Part shown: positions 11,101-22,019 of the stretch, piece by piece
How positions within the stretch are numbered: position 1 is the stretch's first letter
Layout: each line of letters begins with the position of its first letter
Assembly (NCBI GenBank): GCA_015680685.1
Contig: MNCI01001040.1
Span: 372,285 to 436,284 of the forward strand
DNA: 64,000 nt
Direction: 5' to 3'
DNA from: Gnetum montanum
Lineage: Eukaryota > Streptophyta > Gnetopsida > Gnetales > Gnetaceae
The notes under the pieces: model-generated
The model's database searches: none
Told to the model about the DNA's origin: nothing
What the model saw: the letters and a program-made list of their open reading frames with translations, nothing else
Translations under genes and position numbers: made by a program

Positions 11101-13295
11101 TTCAATCTCATGTGTTCCACAAATTGCTATCACAAAAGAAGGTAATCAGCCTAGCATAGGGGTGGATCTTTAAGAAGGTCTTGATGGAGGACATCAAATT
11201 TGATTGGGCTACTACTTTGGCTACTGGGCTTTGAGAGGAGATCCTTAGACTCTGTGTTGACACCTCTATGATAATCCATATGCACTTTGCATTTTTCAAA
11301 GGTTATCTAAAGAGTTTTGTAGAGTTTTTGGTGTTGTTTAGGAATGCACAATGGGTTTTCCAAGACCCAAGTCAACTTTCTAGGTCTTCGATAAAACACA
11401 TTTATCCAATAGTGTAGGCTTAGAATCCACTAGAGGGGATGGATGAAACATTATCCATCACCACTAAGAATCTTGATGATAGATAGCATGAGTTTCCTGA
11501 TAATACTGATGATTATGAGCCCCTTCATTTTCTACTAGTGTTCAAGATGCTAGATGATGATGCATGGAAGTCAAATGAGTAGCTAGCAAGAAACTCAAGA
11601 GGCCTATGGAGGAGGCACCACTAGCATTAGATCACCTTACCCCAAAGAAGCTTAAGTTTAAGCTTAAGCCATCACAACAGGAAGTTGTAGGTATGCTTTG
11701 TTTAAATTTGGCTATTTCATGTTTTAAAATTTTATGGCTACTTTATGGTTTTATTTGTTGATTTTTTTTCTATGTGCTATTATTATAGATAAGTTTTAGG
11801 TTATAATAGCCCAATTCGCTATCGAGGCAGAACAACGATGTGTAGAAGCAGTGCTTCTAAAGAAACCTATAATTGAAGGACTTGTTGATATTGATGTAGA
11901 TAATCTAGATGCCTTATTTGGTGAAGCAATACTAGGTACCTATCCCATCATCATCATAGAGGAGGAGGAGAAGGAGGAGGAGGATCTAGATATGCTTATG
12001 CCTCACTATTTTTGTTATATTTCATTAGTTGTCTTTGGTTATCATCATAAGCTTTCAATGATTGTTATGCTTATGGTAGTTCCTGAGCCACCAATGCAAG
12101 CTCCCATCCCTAAGTTTCATGTGAAACCATGTGTAAAGACTCCATACAAAATGAAGTTCCTACATGGGATGGCTAAGGACATGATCAATCGATTGCATCA
12201 GGTTGCACCTGAGATAGGTAAGGATTTTGTTTTATGTACTTCAGTCGTAAGCTTTGTTTGCATTATGGCTATGTTAGGTTTTGTCTTAAGGTTATATTTT
12301 ATGCTTTGTGTAGTACCATCCATCAAGTGAGACTCCAACAAAGACATGGAGGTATACTCCTTGCCTAGACTTCCCTCTGATTTGTCTAATGTACCCATGA
12401 AGCTGTATGACATTACCACTGATTTAGCAATGTCATGCACAAAAGCTTCATGGGATCTAAAGAGGTCCAATGAATCCCTATGGGAGGAACTTGTAGCTTT
12501 GAGGGAAAAGAATCAAAGGTAAGAGAACATGATTAGAGATCTTTTAGATCATAAAACCTTTGTGAAATCCCAAGTGGCCAACTTAGGGGAGTTATAGACT
12601 AAGGAGATCGCATGGGCCCACTACTAGCATGTTGTTCAGATAGAGTAGTAATCCTATAGAAAGTGGTAGAGCAACATATGAAGATGAAGCTCATCTCCCA
12701 AAAGGTTGAGTATTGGAAGGATCACTATGCTTGGGTCCGAGAGTGGGGAAAGACACAAAAGGCCCACAAGTGTCAATTTAAGGTCAATCGTGGGACCTAC
12801 CTAGAATGGCTTAAGGAAGAGTTGATTGAATGACACAAGAGAGATCTATTCATTCAGGGTATCCATATAGAGAGTGCTTATCAAATTTTCAAAAGTACTT
12901 TCAAGCTGGAGCAATTCCCTACTCTTCAAATCACCATGGTTGCAAGTAAGACCTCTATAGTTTCTACTACTCATAAGCCTCCTACTTGGGGTCCTATAGA
13001 TAGGTTTGGCATTCTTTCTGGCATTGATCTTGGGAATGTTGATTGGGTCAACATGATGGAGAACTAGATCCTTTATCATTTGAAGGAAGGCCTTCCCTAT
13101 CTGCCCTCGAAAGTAATGGAGCTGGACTCTCTATAGGTTTCATATATTGTATGCTTTAGATTTTGTTTTAAGTCATGATTTTGGCTATGGATTACTAACT
13201 GGATATATGTTTTTGCATTTCAATCCTTAGGAGACATTGGTAGCCCCAAAGATGAGGGTGAAAATGACCCACCACTTCCTCTAGATGCAAGTTAG
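8102..13295 (+). pseudogene. Antisense multi-exon gene in element A: FCP1-like plus transposon-protein-like
   Basis: Remnant of a spliced gene opposite to gag-pol. Exon 1 starts at 8,102 (MAPKQRGGKSKSP) and ends near 8,229 at a GTAGGC donor. A T-rich intron runs to about 9,763. Exon 2 (9,764-10,216) resembles the FCP1/NIF-like HAD fold: PILIIVDLLGISC aligns with the strand carrying the DxNG motif of plant members, then RPRARDFLAYLL, FSVMLWSHL, and NTLMVEHRVQTLF before NPLGT. Later exons carry a region near 10,800-11,330 like the plant putative-transposon-protein domain, an acidic stretch near 11,960 and a coiled coil near 12,400-12,600. The conserved C-terminus (PPTWGPIDRF, IDLGNVDWVN) lies near 12,975-13,060. 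The last exon starts after a CCTTAG acceptor at 13,230 and stops at 13,295. Frame breaks are common. The exon plan matches copies B and C. Confidence 0.65.
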
Positions 13296-13599
13296 CAGCC
13301 TTCTTTAGTTTCGCTTGTTGGCTATCTTTTTTTATCTTTATGTTGATGGATATGCTTAGCTAAAACTATGTTATGGATGGTTATTCTTTGGCATCATTAC
13401 TACTCATTGTGATTATGGCTATATATGTTATGGACATTTAATTTTAAATCTAAATATTTGGTTTTATTTCTTGGCTATATTCATCTATAATGATAAATGT
13501 TTTCAATGGATATATTGATGTTTTTGGTTATAAAATCAAATGGCTAATTGATGTGATAATAGGATAAGCAAAGATAAATATAATAATAAAAGGAACATT
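13296..13599. other. 3' flank of antisense gene A; no gene seen
   Basis: AT-rich sequence following the last exon of the antisense gene. I see no coding or structural signal; it probably holds the 3' UTR and polyadenylation region of the antisense transcript. Confidence 0.3.
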
Positions 13600-13805
13600 T
13601 ACTAGTTTTAGGCCATCATGGACATAGGTTATATTGTGTGATTGTAGCTACGTTGCCAGTTTAAGGCCGTGGTGGGCTATAATGCCATTTTAAGGTCTTT
13701 GTAGACCATAGTGCTAGTTTTAGGCCTTAGTGGGCTAGAATGCTAGCTTAAGATGATAGTGGATCATAGTGTCAGTTTTAGGCCTTACTGGGCTAGGTTT
13801 GCAAG
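13600..13805 (+). repeat. Boundary minisatellite between antisense gene and protease (A)
   Basis: About six units with CAGTTTTAGGCCTTAGTGGG-like cores of 35-45 bp. It corresponds in position and sequence to 45,745-45,935 in element C. Confidence 0.65.
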
Positions 13806-13979
13806 AGACACTTTTTTAATGTTTAAAACATAAGTAAAAATAAAGAAAAGTTGTAGTAAATAAGTAATAATTCAAATAAAGTTATGCAACATACATAAGC
13901 TAAATGCATAAAATAATAAAGATATAATAAAATGCAAAAGAAAAATAAGGTTATGTGGCTATTGTTGTATCTAGTCATA

Positions 13980-14566
13980 GAGGCATGGGAAGGTTAAGGT
14001 AAACTTTGTTTGTGCAGACTCTTTCTAATCTTTCCAAGACTATGGAGTGAGTAAGGCCTATTATGCATAAGCTTGTATTTGCCATTCCCTTCACCTACAA
14101 TGTTAAAAGGAAGTTCGTCCCATAATGTAACCCATTGCCTTTTGTTATGATCATTGGCTATCTTGGATTTTTGCTCTTCATGTCTAGGANCCACCAATAA
14201 GTTTGTGATTGCAGGAAATTGTTCTTTAGGTACAAAAGCCAAGGACATAGATCCCTTGATGGCAACTCTTGATCCATTGAAGGACTTAAAAGCTACAGTG
14301 GCCATAGGTTGTACTTGCCTAGTTAAGTCTACACGTTCAACAATGATACATGGGATGACGTTAGTTGCAGCTCCATAATCAACATGCACCCTATGTATTT
14401 TAAATTTTCCTATGCATATGGTTATGAATAAATCAGTTATAGTCCCATCATCATTTTGGGGATTAGCCTTAATTTTGCTATAGTGAAATGTTAATCGTGT
14501 TGACTTTCCCTCCCCTAGTAAGGGTGAAATCATCACTGCATGGATGACTTCCTCGTTAGAATGATA
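13980..14566 (-). pseudogene. Retropepsin-like aspartic protease remnant (element A)
   Basis: The product would cleave the Gag and Pol polyproteins. The best reading frame (14,536-13,994) contains HVDYGAATNVIP, with the active-site triplet at 14,372-14,380 reading DYG instead of the usual D-S/T/N-G. A downstream VAFKSFNGS segment recurs in the C copy as CLKSFNGA. One ambiguous base (14,190) interrupts the frame. It continues from gag on the right. On the left it stops at minisatellite and antisense gene rather than leading into RT, which starts 9.8 kb away. Confidence 0.7.
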
Positions 14567-14599
14567 TCCTCACTAACAGGTATGGAGGTCAACATTTTG

Positions 14600-16832
14600 G
14601 CTAGCACCTAACGATGTGTGGTGGAAGTCATGATTAGGCCATACAAGCTTAAAGTTATATTTTTTTCTTGAGTGATTACTTGACTTGGTCCATTGCATTG
14701 AGGAAGTTTTTATCATTGGTCATGAGATTGCTACCCCAATTGTTCTTTACTTCCTCTATGCATCCCAAAATGCGGACTTCAACTTTAGGCTATGGCTGTT
14801 GTGGCTCTTTTTGGTTTTTTTGATTATGGGATTTCATGTCCTTCTATGGCTCATTGTTTGAAGGAGATGGAGTAGAGAAGGTCATAGGTATAGTTGAAAT
14901 GGGAGTGGGCTTCAGTGGGCCCACTTCCTTTTGTGCCTCTATCTACTTATCTCCCTTGTTATTAGACTTTTGCTTATGCTTCTTCCTTTAGTTGACTGTA
15001 GTTTTTTGGTTGTTAGCTATTGGTTGTAAGGAAGAGGTAGTAACATTGGCTATCATAGGGGATTGTTGTGTAGTTGGTTGGGCTATGGCTATTTGGGTTT
15101 TGTTGGGTTGGAAGACCTTGATGACAAAAGATTCCATCAAAGACATTCATGATGGTACTCTTACAATGAATGGAGGTCTTAAGCTATGGGAAGCCAAAGA
15201 AGCCTTTTCATTATATAGGGATACTTGGATCATGAATGGTTCTCTTGCAGGTCTTTGATTATCATTGATTTTGAATGCTAAAATAACATATGGACTATCA
15301 TTAGCATTCAATGGGCCTTTGCATACCTGCATTGACAAGTCTTGTGGCTAAACTAGGTTAGAAGCATCTAAGACCAATTTTCCCCTATCTATGATCCACT
15401 ATGACTTCTATCTATGATCCACTATGAAGCCTAATACAACACTTGACCATCAACTACCTAGTCATGATACAGACTTCTACCTCACATTGAAGGATGACCT
15501 TCATGAGATGGTTAAGTGTTGTGTCAGGCTTCAAGTTATATTTGAAGTAGTTGACAAACTAGGCTACTAAGTACTTCAAAGAGGACATGGATCCTTTGGG
15601 CAATGTGCAATACTAATTGAGTGCTTTCCTAGTTAAAGACATAGGAAAAATCCTCATGATGGTATGAGGCCATGGTTATAAGAGCAAACATTCTAATTGA
15701 AAGATAATAAGATGAGCATTAAGATCACATTCTTCATTATATTTGCTAAATTTTGAAATGGGGACACCAAGAGGAAGTGTCAAGGGTGGGACTACAAGAC
15801 TTATGGGATCATCCTAGTAGATGTTCATAATATTGATGGTTTGTGTGGTAGAGGCTTTAAGCCTCTTCAATTCCTCTATTAGGTCTTGGATCATTTGAAA
15901 GGCTTGATCAAAGCCTTGTTGTGACCCCATAGTTTGTGAGGTTTGTACATAATGTTATGGTATCTATTGTGAGGCTTAGGGCCTCATTATGAGTTGCATG
16001 ATAGAAAAAAAAGGTTGTGCTATGGTTGTGGATCATGGACCAAATAAAGAAAAAAGATGTTTATGTTGGTACTTGAGGCACAAATGGGATAAATGTGGTG
16101 TATGACTATTGTATTTTAGGGGGTCTCATGGTGGATCGCATGTGAGTAGTTCAGGGATTTGTAATGGTAAAAGCCACCATAGATGGTTTTGTATATCAAG
16201 CTTGTGTTGCAAATGACATTGATGCATTATAGTTTGTTGTTTGTGGCATTGATTGAGTGTGATATGTAGCTACAATTGGCATAGGATTTGTTGTAGTAAG
16301 ATGTAAAGGAGCAAAAAATGGTGGCATCATGCCCATGGAGAAAAAAAGGCATTAGGAGAAGGTTTTGTGTTGTTTATGGATGTTTGTTGGAATAGTCCTC
16401 CTAGGATGTTTTTAGGCTCAGATTCTATCCTAAATTCATCCTCCTCTTCCTATTATTCCCCAAAGGTAGGCTAGTCATCTTCTTCTTCTACAGTAATCAA
16501 TTAGGCTAGGATGCTAGAATAGACATCATTACTAGAAATTTCTTCATACGAGGAAGGGATGTTCTCTTTTCCACCTTTGTGTATGAGCTCAAACTCTCTT
16601 TTGGCCTCAACTTCAATTCATATAATTAACATGCTTGCCTATATTTTGGCACAATGAAGTTATAGTGATCTTCATTAATGGCTGAAAAATCAAGACTCTC
16701 AACTCTAACTCTCAAAGATTAGCTACACTTAATGACTACAAGGTCTTTGAGATCATACACTGTAATGACTTGTTGATTATGGTCTTCACCAAGGAAGGTG
16801 AATGGCAATCTGGAGGACTTTTGAAAAGGCAT
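14600..16832 (-). pseudogene. gag remnant of element A
   Basis: Capsid/nucleocapsid precursor remnant. The likely start is the ATG at 16,832 (MPFQKSSRLPFTFLGEDHN), followed by a Glu/Lys-rich N-terminal region. A retrotransposon-gag-like helical segment lies near 15,860-15,480, where FVNYFKYNLKPDTTLNHLMK parallels FMTHFKYNLKSEITLDQIM of element C. Beyond it, roughly half a kilobase present in C, including most of the capsid C-terminal part and the CxxH-HDT motif region, appears deleted near 15,500. Many stops and frame changes. Confidence 0.65.
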
Positions 16833-17960
16833 GGCTATAGTGCTAAGGATTCCTTAAGAATAGGCTATAAAATTTAAGATAGAAGTAAATTCCAATGAAT
16901 GGAATTCAAAAAATCTTAGAGGAAATGAAAATGACAAAAAATTGATATACTCAAAAATAATTAGTAAGTGGGGGATAAGGGGGATTTACCCCTTTACTAG
17001 AAATAGAATATTAGCAACATTGGCTTCAAACCTCATCCAAGTTAGCTTCCCAAGTGTGTCTACACTGGGTATGGCAAAGGGGAAATGAAATGGGGTGAGA
17101 TAATAGAAATTTCACACTTTCTTATTTCAACATTGGAGAGAGGTGAAAAGTTTGAAGATCCAAAATGGAAACTTGGTAGTTTCCAAAGATAGTTTTGGCA
17201 GAATGACAACTTTCACCAAAAATGAGGGAAAAGTAGGCTTGGTTGGTATGGAAACAAATTTTGGTTTAGAGGAAAAGATTATAGCCACAAAAATTAAATT
17301 TTTATTAAGGCTTCCACACTGGGTTTGCTCTGGGAATTCACAACAGATGTTGTGAAATTCTAGCATTTAAACCACCTACAGCTTCCATGCTAAGGTTTCT
17401 ACCATAGGATTGGGGGGGGGGGGGGGGGGGGGGGTGCAGTAAAGGCAACATTGGATTCCTTGGGAGTATTAGCTAGAAAATGGCTTTCAACTTTGGTTAC
17501 AAAACTGTTTCAAACTTCACCAACATCAGCCTCCCAACTACTTCCACATTAGGTATGGTAGAAGGGGAGGGGAGGAAGAAAGGAGGTGAAATGATGGAAA
17601 AATCAAACCTCCTACCTCAATGTTGATGGGGGGAAAGGTTGAAACCAAAGTGGAAATTTAGTATTTTCTTGCCAAAATTGGTTTTAGCTAGTTGCTAATT
17701 TTCTTAGCTTGGAAAAGTGGGAGGAAAGTCAACTCATGGATGAGTTGAACCACCCACTTTAGAAACTAGAGAAAATTTTTTTGGTAGTGAAAAAAATAGG
17801 GGGAGAGAGATAACAATGCCAAATTTGGACTATAAAATTCATAGAAAATTTCATGAAAATCCAAAATCCAACTACCTGCAACTTCCATGTTGTAGTTTTG
17901 ATCACAGGGGTGGGGGACCTATTTGCATCCCCAACAAAAATTGGTAGACACTCACCCATG
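16833..17960. repeat. Spacer with TTCCAT-type hairpin repeats and a poly-G run
   Basis: No gene. Several diverged units contain CTTCCACACTGGG, CTTCCATGCTAAGG, ACTTCCACATTAGG or ACTTCCATGTTGTAG (near 17,050, 17,310, 17,380, 17,540 and 17,885), resembling the 4,850-7,520 array. This is where the 5' LTR and leader of element A would be expected, but I could not match it to the partial 3' LTR at 1-461 and saw no primer-binding site. It may be LTR-derived or part of the junction between elements A and B. Confidence 0.35.
17412..17434 (+). repeat. 23-base poly-G run
   Basis: An uninterrupted run of 23 G inside repeat DNA. It could be real or a sequencing/assembly artefact. Similar C runs at 20,603 and 43,671 abut N bases, which favours artefact. 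Confidence 0.8.
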
Positions 17961-20601
17961 ATGTCACAAAAATAATGTGACTATGAAATCCCCAAATATG
18001 CCTCCATTGTAACTAAACATGACTTCTCAATTCCCTCTAGAAGGTCATGCACACAAGTGGTGGTGAACAAGTGCTTAACCCATGGCTTGGACAACTCCTC
18101 ATGATCCTACATGATCCAATGCCCACTATTCTTAATCATTAATAACTCCACAAGCCTTTGTAGATAGCTTGCAAAGAATGTGAAGTGAAATTGGGAACTT
18201 TCATGGATGTTATGGTGAAGCCTGGTAATCTCTACCTACAGTCTAGTGATGATACAGGAGGCCTAGTTAAACCTAGTGCCCTCCTCTATGACCTCTCACA
18301 CCACCCACACATGTTGCACCCCAAGGACCTTTCCTTGGGAGAGTAGCTTAGGAAAGGCACAGGCACCAAAAAGAGGGTAAAGCCTCTAGACCTTAGGCAC
18401 ACACACGTCACTAACCATAACGCCTTTACAAGAGTGAGTGGCTCCTAGCCATTTTTCAATCTCTTCCCTCTAGTTCATCTCTCGATTGGGCTTGTCAATG
18501 ATTGATGGGCCCTCAAAGGGAAGGCCAAAGAAGTCATTGAAGAAATAATTACTAAGGTCTAAGACTATCCTCACTCTATGCACACAAGTGACAAAGTGGT
18601 GGGCATCGTAATTGGAGTCAATGAAAATAACCATCTTGGCCACTAGAGTGCTTGGGCTGAAGGTCAAGAAAAGGTTCATCAACTTAGCATGTGTAAGCTA
18701 ATCAATCAGAACTCTGAGGCCTAATGGCATAGCCACTTCTATGCCCCCTCTACATCACCATACTTCATAATGTGGGTGGCCTAACTATGGCTAGTGGAAA
18801 CTACTATCACCTCTCCTAAAGAAACAGTAGCTATAACATAGGCAAATGTAATGTTAGCATCATGAGATTAACAAGCACATGAGAAGGAGCAATAAAAGTC
18901 AAGCCAACATAATGAACACCCATGTGGAACAAATGGTGTGCATGAGAGAGGTGGTGGTGTAACAAGCTCTTCGAAGATAGGCTTACCACTAGTCCATCCC
19001 TCATCAAGCCAATCATAGGTCTAGCACTGCTCGAATGCCTTCAAGTACTAGGTGGGGTAGTTCTCTAAGTCCTTTCCCACCTATTCAATAATAGCCTTTT
19101 GAAAGCTCTAACTAGAGGAAAATACCTCTAATGTGGTATGGGTCAAAGCAAGAGCCCTTGTCTCATCATGGAGTCCCTCATCATCAACTTTAAATCTAGC
19201 ATTAGATATCTATAATCAGCACTTACCCTCCAACACAATATATAGTCCCAGGTGGGTTTTGAAAGATTGTATGCATGTACATGATAATGAAAAATGTGTT
19301 ACTCTTATTATAACAAGAGAACTCCAACATGCTCCAGATCCTAGCTAAGAGACAAATGCTATTGGGACCTACTCTTGAGCCTCCTACTTGATCAACACCA
19401 ATCATGGGCTCATCAAACATAAATCTTAGTATGTCCTAGTTAGCCCCAATAAATAACATCTCAATGATTGTGCTTGTAGCCTTCACTACCAAGTGTGACC
19501 ACATGATCACACTAAAGTGCTATAGTAGGTAAGCTAGGAATTCAAATGCCTGTGGTTGAAACCACATCACGTAATGACCTAACTTCATATTGGATGTAAT
19601 CATGTTGGGTACAGGCTTTAGTAGCACTCTAAAACTACAAGACAACAATAAAATGTAGCGTTAGCGCACAATGGATTGCATTTTGAAATAAAGTATTAAC
19701 TTACACTTAGCAAAAATTAGCAAATTTAGCCCAAAATGGCATAACTTAGAAATATATCCTTATGGTTCCCCATGAGGCCTCGCGAGTACATGAAGTTGAT
19801 ACCTATTTGATGTTCCTAGTGCTCATTGGGGTGCAATACTAACATAGCATTAGCATTTTGGTTCATACCTACATTATTAGCTTTGTCCCAATTTACATGT
19901 TTTGGTGGTTCTGCATGATCAATTTGCAAGTTTGGTGTTTTGGAAAGCTCTAGCACATTTAGGACTTTTGCTTCATGTGGCAATCTAGCATTTATCATTC
20001 TCACACTTCAGTATTGCACATTTGGCATTTCATTACAATTTGGAATTCTTTACCATTTGCACTTGGCAAATCCTCTGAATTATCTCTATCTCTGGGTGGG
20101 GTACCTCAGGATTCTTGAAAAATTCTAATTCTAGGTCATGTCTTTGGGAGTGTAACCCATGCAAATATTTAGTGAAAAAATGCTAACTATCTACTACACT
20201 CCCTAGAGAGCATAGCCCTGAAGAACAGCCAAAACTTCCTAACTATTGGCTACGCCCCGTAGGGAGCATAGCCCCCAAAAATATGCAAAAAACAACAAAA
20301 ATTCTTTCTAACAATTAGAAGCGTAACCTTGACATAAAAATTTTTAAAAATAATATAATATAAAAACTAACTACTACTCCTACCACCGCACCACTTCCCC
20401 ATCCTAGGCATTATGACCCCTTCACGACATTACCCAGTATAATCGCATGCAAATGTTATGCACTAGGGCACTCACCATGGCCATGGTCTTGGTATCCCTC
20501 CTTGCCCCCTTCACTCCTATGATCATGCAATTGGTTTTCTCCTTACCCCACAACCTTCCCCATGCACTATCTATCTCTGAGACACCTCACCCTCCTCTTA
20601 C

Positions 20602-20671
<70 letters not shown>

Positions 20672-21372
20672 NTGTGTGCCATCATCACTCACCCAAAAAA
20701 ATGAGGAGAGATGATGGGGTCTCATGGTCCCTCAATCCCATGCCATGACCACAAAAAAACCCTCATTTTGCTCCTCTCCCCATGCCAAGGTGTTGCAACC
20801 CTTAGAAATGAAAAAAATTTCTTTACAGGAAACCCTAGCTCCTTGTTAATGCAAACCCCCTTTTTAGCCCACACATCACCCTCATGCTACCTAAAAACGT
20901 AAACCCTTGTACCATGCTCACATCCCTCTTGGATGCCATGGTAGGCCGTGCCCTAGAAACCCCCTCTTTTTCCAAAAAAAAAAATTAGAAAAACCCAAAA
21001 CCTCATAGCTCATGCATTGCACCTTGACCCATGCAATGCCAAACAAGCAAAGAGAGAAAAAACAAAAAAAAAATGCTAGCGTAGACCCACAACCCGCACA
21101 TGCATCTTCTCTCTTTGGCCCTAACCACCAAGCCGGCCATGGCACTGATGGTCCCTGCTAAGGCAGGCCATCCCGAAGCCCAAACCCCAATGCAATGCAA
21201 AGGAAGAAAAAATGCAAAGAAAAAATGTTGCAAGGAGGTGAGAGTAGCAAGCATACCTAGTAGTCAGTGATACTCTCCCCTCATCTACCTGCACCTATAG
21301 TAGGCATTCCAAGGCTAATCTTCCCTCTTCCAAATTGGTGAGTTTGAGGTGTCGATGGTCACTATGGCACAT
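17960..21372 (-). pseudogene. Antisense multi-exon gene in element B: FCP1-like plus transposon-protein-like
   Basis: Third copy of the antisense gene, here on the minus strand because element B's pol is on the plus strand. Exon 1 (21,372-21,257) resembles exon 1 of copy C (MCHSDHRHLKLTNLEEGR against MAHRSERRHQGLANVDEGER) and ends at a GTATGC donor. Intron 1 ends at TTGTCTTGTAG. Exon 2 (19,634-19,227) is the best-preserved FCP1-like segment: FEFLAYLL, FSVIMWSHL, then ICLLARIWSMLEF, CYNKSNTFF and NPPGTIYCVGG, followed by a perfect GTAAGT donor. The Asp-Asp expected after the NTLL-like strand reads Ile-Met, so the catalytic site is gone here. The next exon (LHDETRALAL) follows only about 31 nt later, so intron 2 was probably deleted. 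A transposon-protein-like segment (FFNDFFGLPFEGP) lies at 18,690-18,470. The 3' end is lost at about 17,960. Confidence 0.65.
20603..20672 (+). repeat. 69-base poly-C run ending in N
   Basis: 69 consecutive C followed by one N, inside intron 1 of the antisense gene of element B. It creates a spurious polyproline ORF. Most likely a collapsed or low-quality region in the assembly. Confidence 0.85.
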
Positions 21373-21498
21373 CATCCTAGTGCCACACTCAGGTACTATG
21401 CTCTAGTGCTTCACTCTTCTTTCTATGCTCTAGGCTCCACACCTCACTCTAACAATGCTACGCTATGTGATCTCTCATTTTCACTCTAGAAAATGATA

Positions 21499-21516
21499 GT
21501 TTACCCCTTGGTAAAA
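21499..21516 (-). promoter_or_regulatory. Conserved palindrome upstream of antisense gene B
   Basis: TTTACC and GGTAAA arms around a short centre, about 130 bp upstream of the exon 1 ATG. The same arms followed by CTATCATTTTC occur at 40,648-40,665 in copy C, just downstream of a TATA box. In this copy the TATA box itself is not recognisable. Confidence 0.4.
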
Positions 21517-21769
21517 TGTGCCACCTACCACACTAGCACATCAACACTTTGGCAAATTTTCTTGGATTTTTGTGGAGCATAGCAAGGGGGTGAATGTAGC
21601 AAGGGGTGAGAATAGAAACTAGAGTTATAAAGGTTTCTAAGCTTTTTCTAACAATTTCCAAACTTAGAAAATTTTCTGAGATTTTTCCAATTGCCCAGCT
21701 AATGCTTAGCCCAATTCCATGTTGTAGATACTCTCTTCCCTGCTTGAATTAACACATCTTGCATAAATG

Positions 21770-21895
21770 ATGGTCTTCTAAGACCTTAAACTAGTAAACA
21801 GTGGTCCACTAATATATTAAACTAGCAAATGATGATTCACTAAGACCTTAAACTAACAATCCATGGCCTATCAGGGTTCGAAACTAGCTTACATG
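21770..21895 (+). repeat. Boundary minisatellite upstream of RT ORF (element B)
   Basis: About four units of AGACCTTAAACTAGYAAAC type (reverse complement of the GTTTAAGGTCT core). Lies between the antisense gene promoter and the pol ORF, as in A and C. Confidence 0.6.
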
Positions 21896-21999
21896 TTTGC
21901 TTTTCTAAATCTAATTTTGCACATTTAGGCAATTTCTCATTGCATTGCTTTCCTCATTCTATGCATTATGACTCTATTAAGATAGATGTGGCTTGATGT

Positions 22000-22019
22000 T
22001 CTTTCTAGTTATTTTGTAG
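22000..22019 (+). promoter_or_regulatory. Putative 3' splice site upstream of RT ORF (element B)
   Basis: CTTTCTAGTTATTTTGTAG, a pyrimidine-rich tract ending in AG just before the pol reading frame. Matches the position of similar sites in A and C. Confidence 0.35.

Noticed and set aside
16833-17960. 5' LTR of element A
   Set aside because: Position fits, but no match to the partial 3' LTR at 1-461 and no primer-binding site were found, so it is listed only as a repeat-bearing spacer.
20447-20704. 85-codon ORF with a long polyproline stretch
   Set aside because: Produced by the 69-base poly-C run that ends in N, inside an intron of an antisense pseudogene.
21003-21254. Hydrophobic ORF that looks like membrane segments on the minus strand
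   Set aside because: Overlaps the exon 1/intron 1 region of the antisense gene; Phe/Leu-rich from T-rich intron sequence and not conserved in copies A or C.
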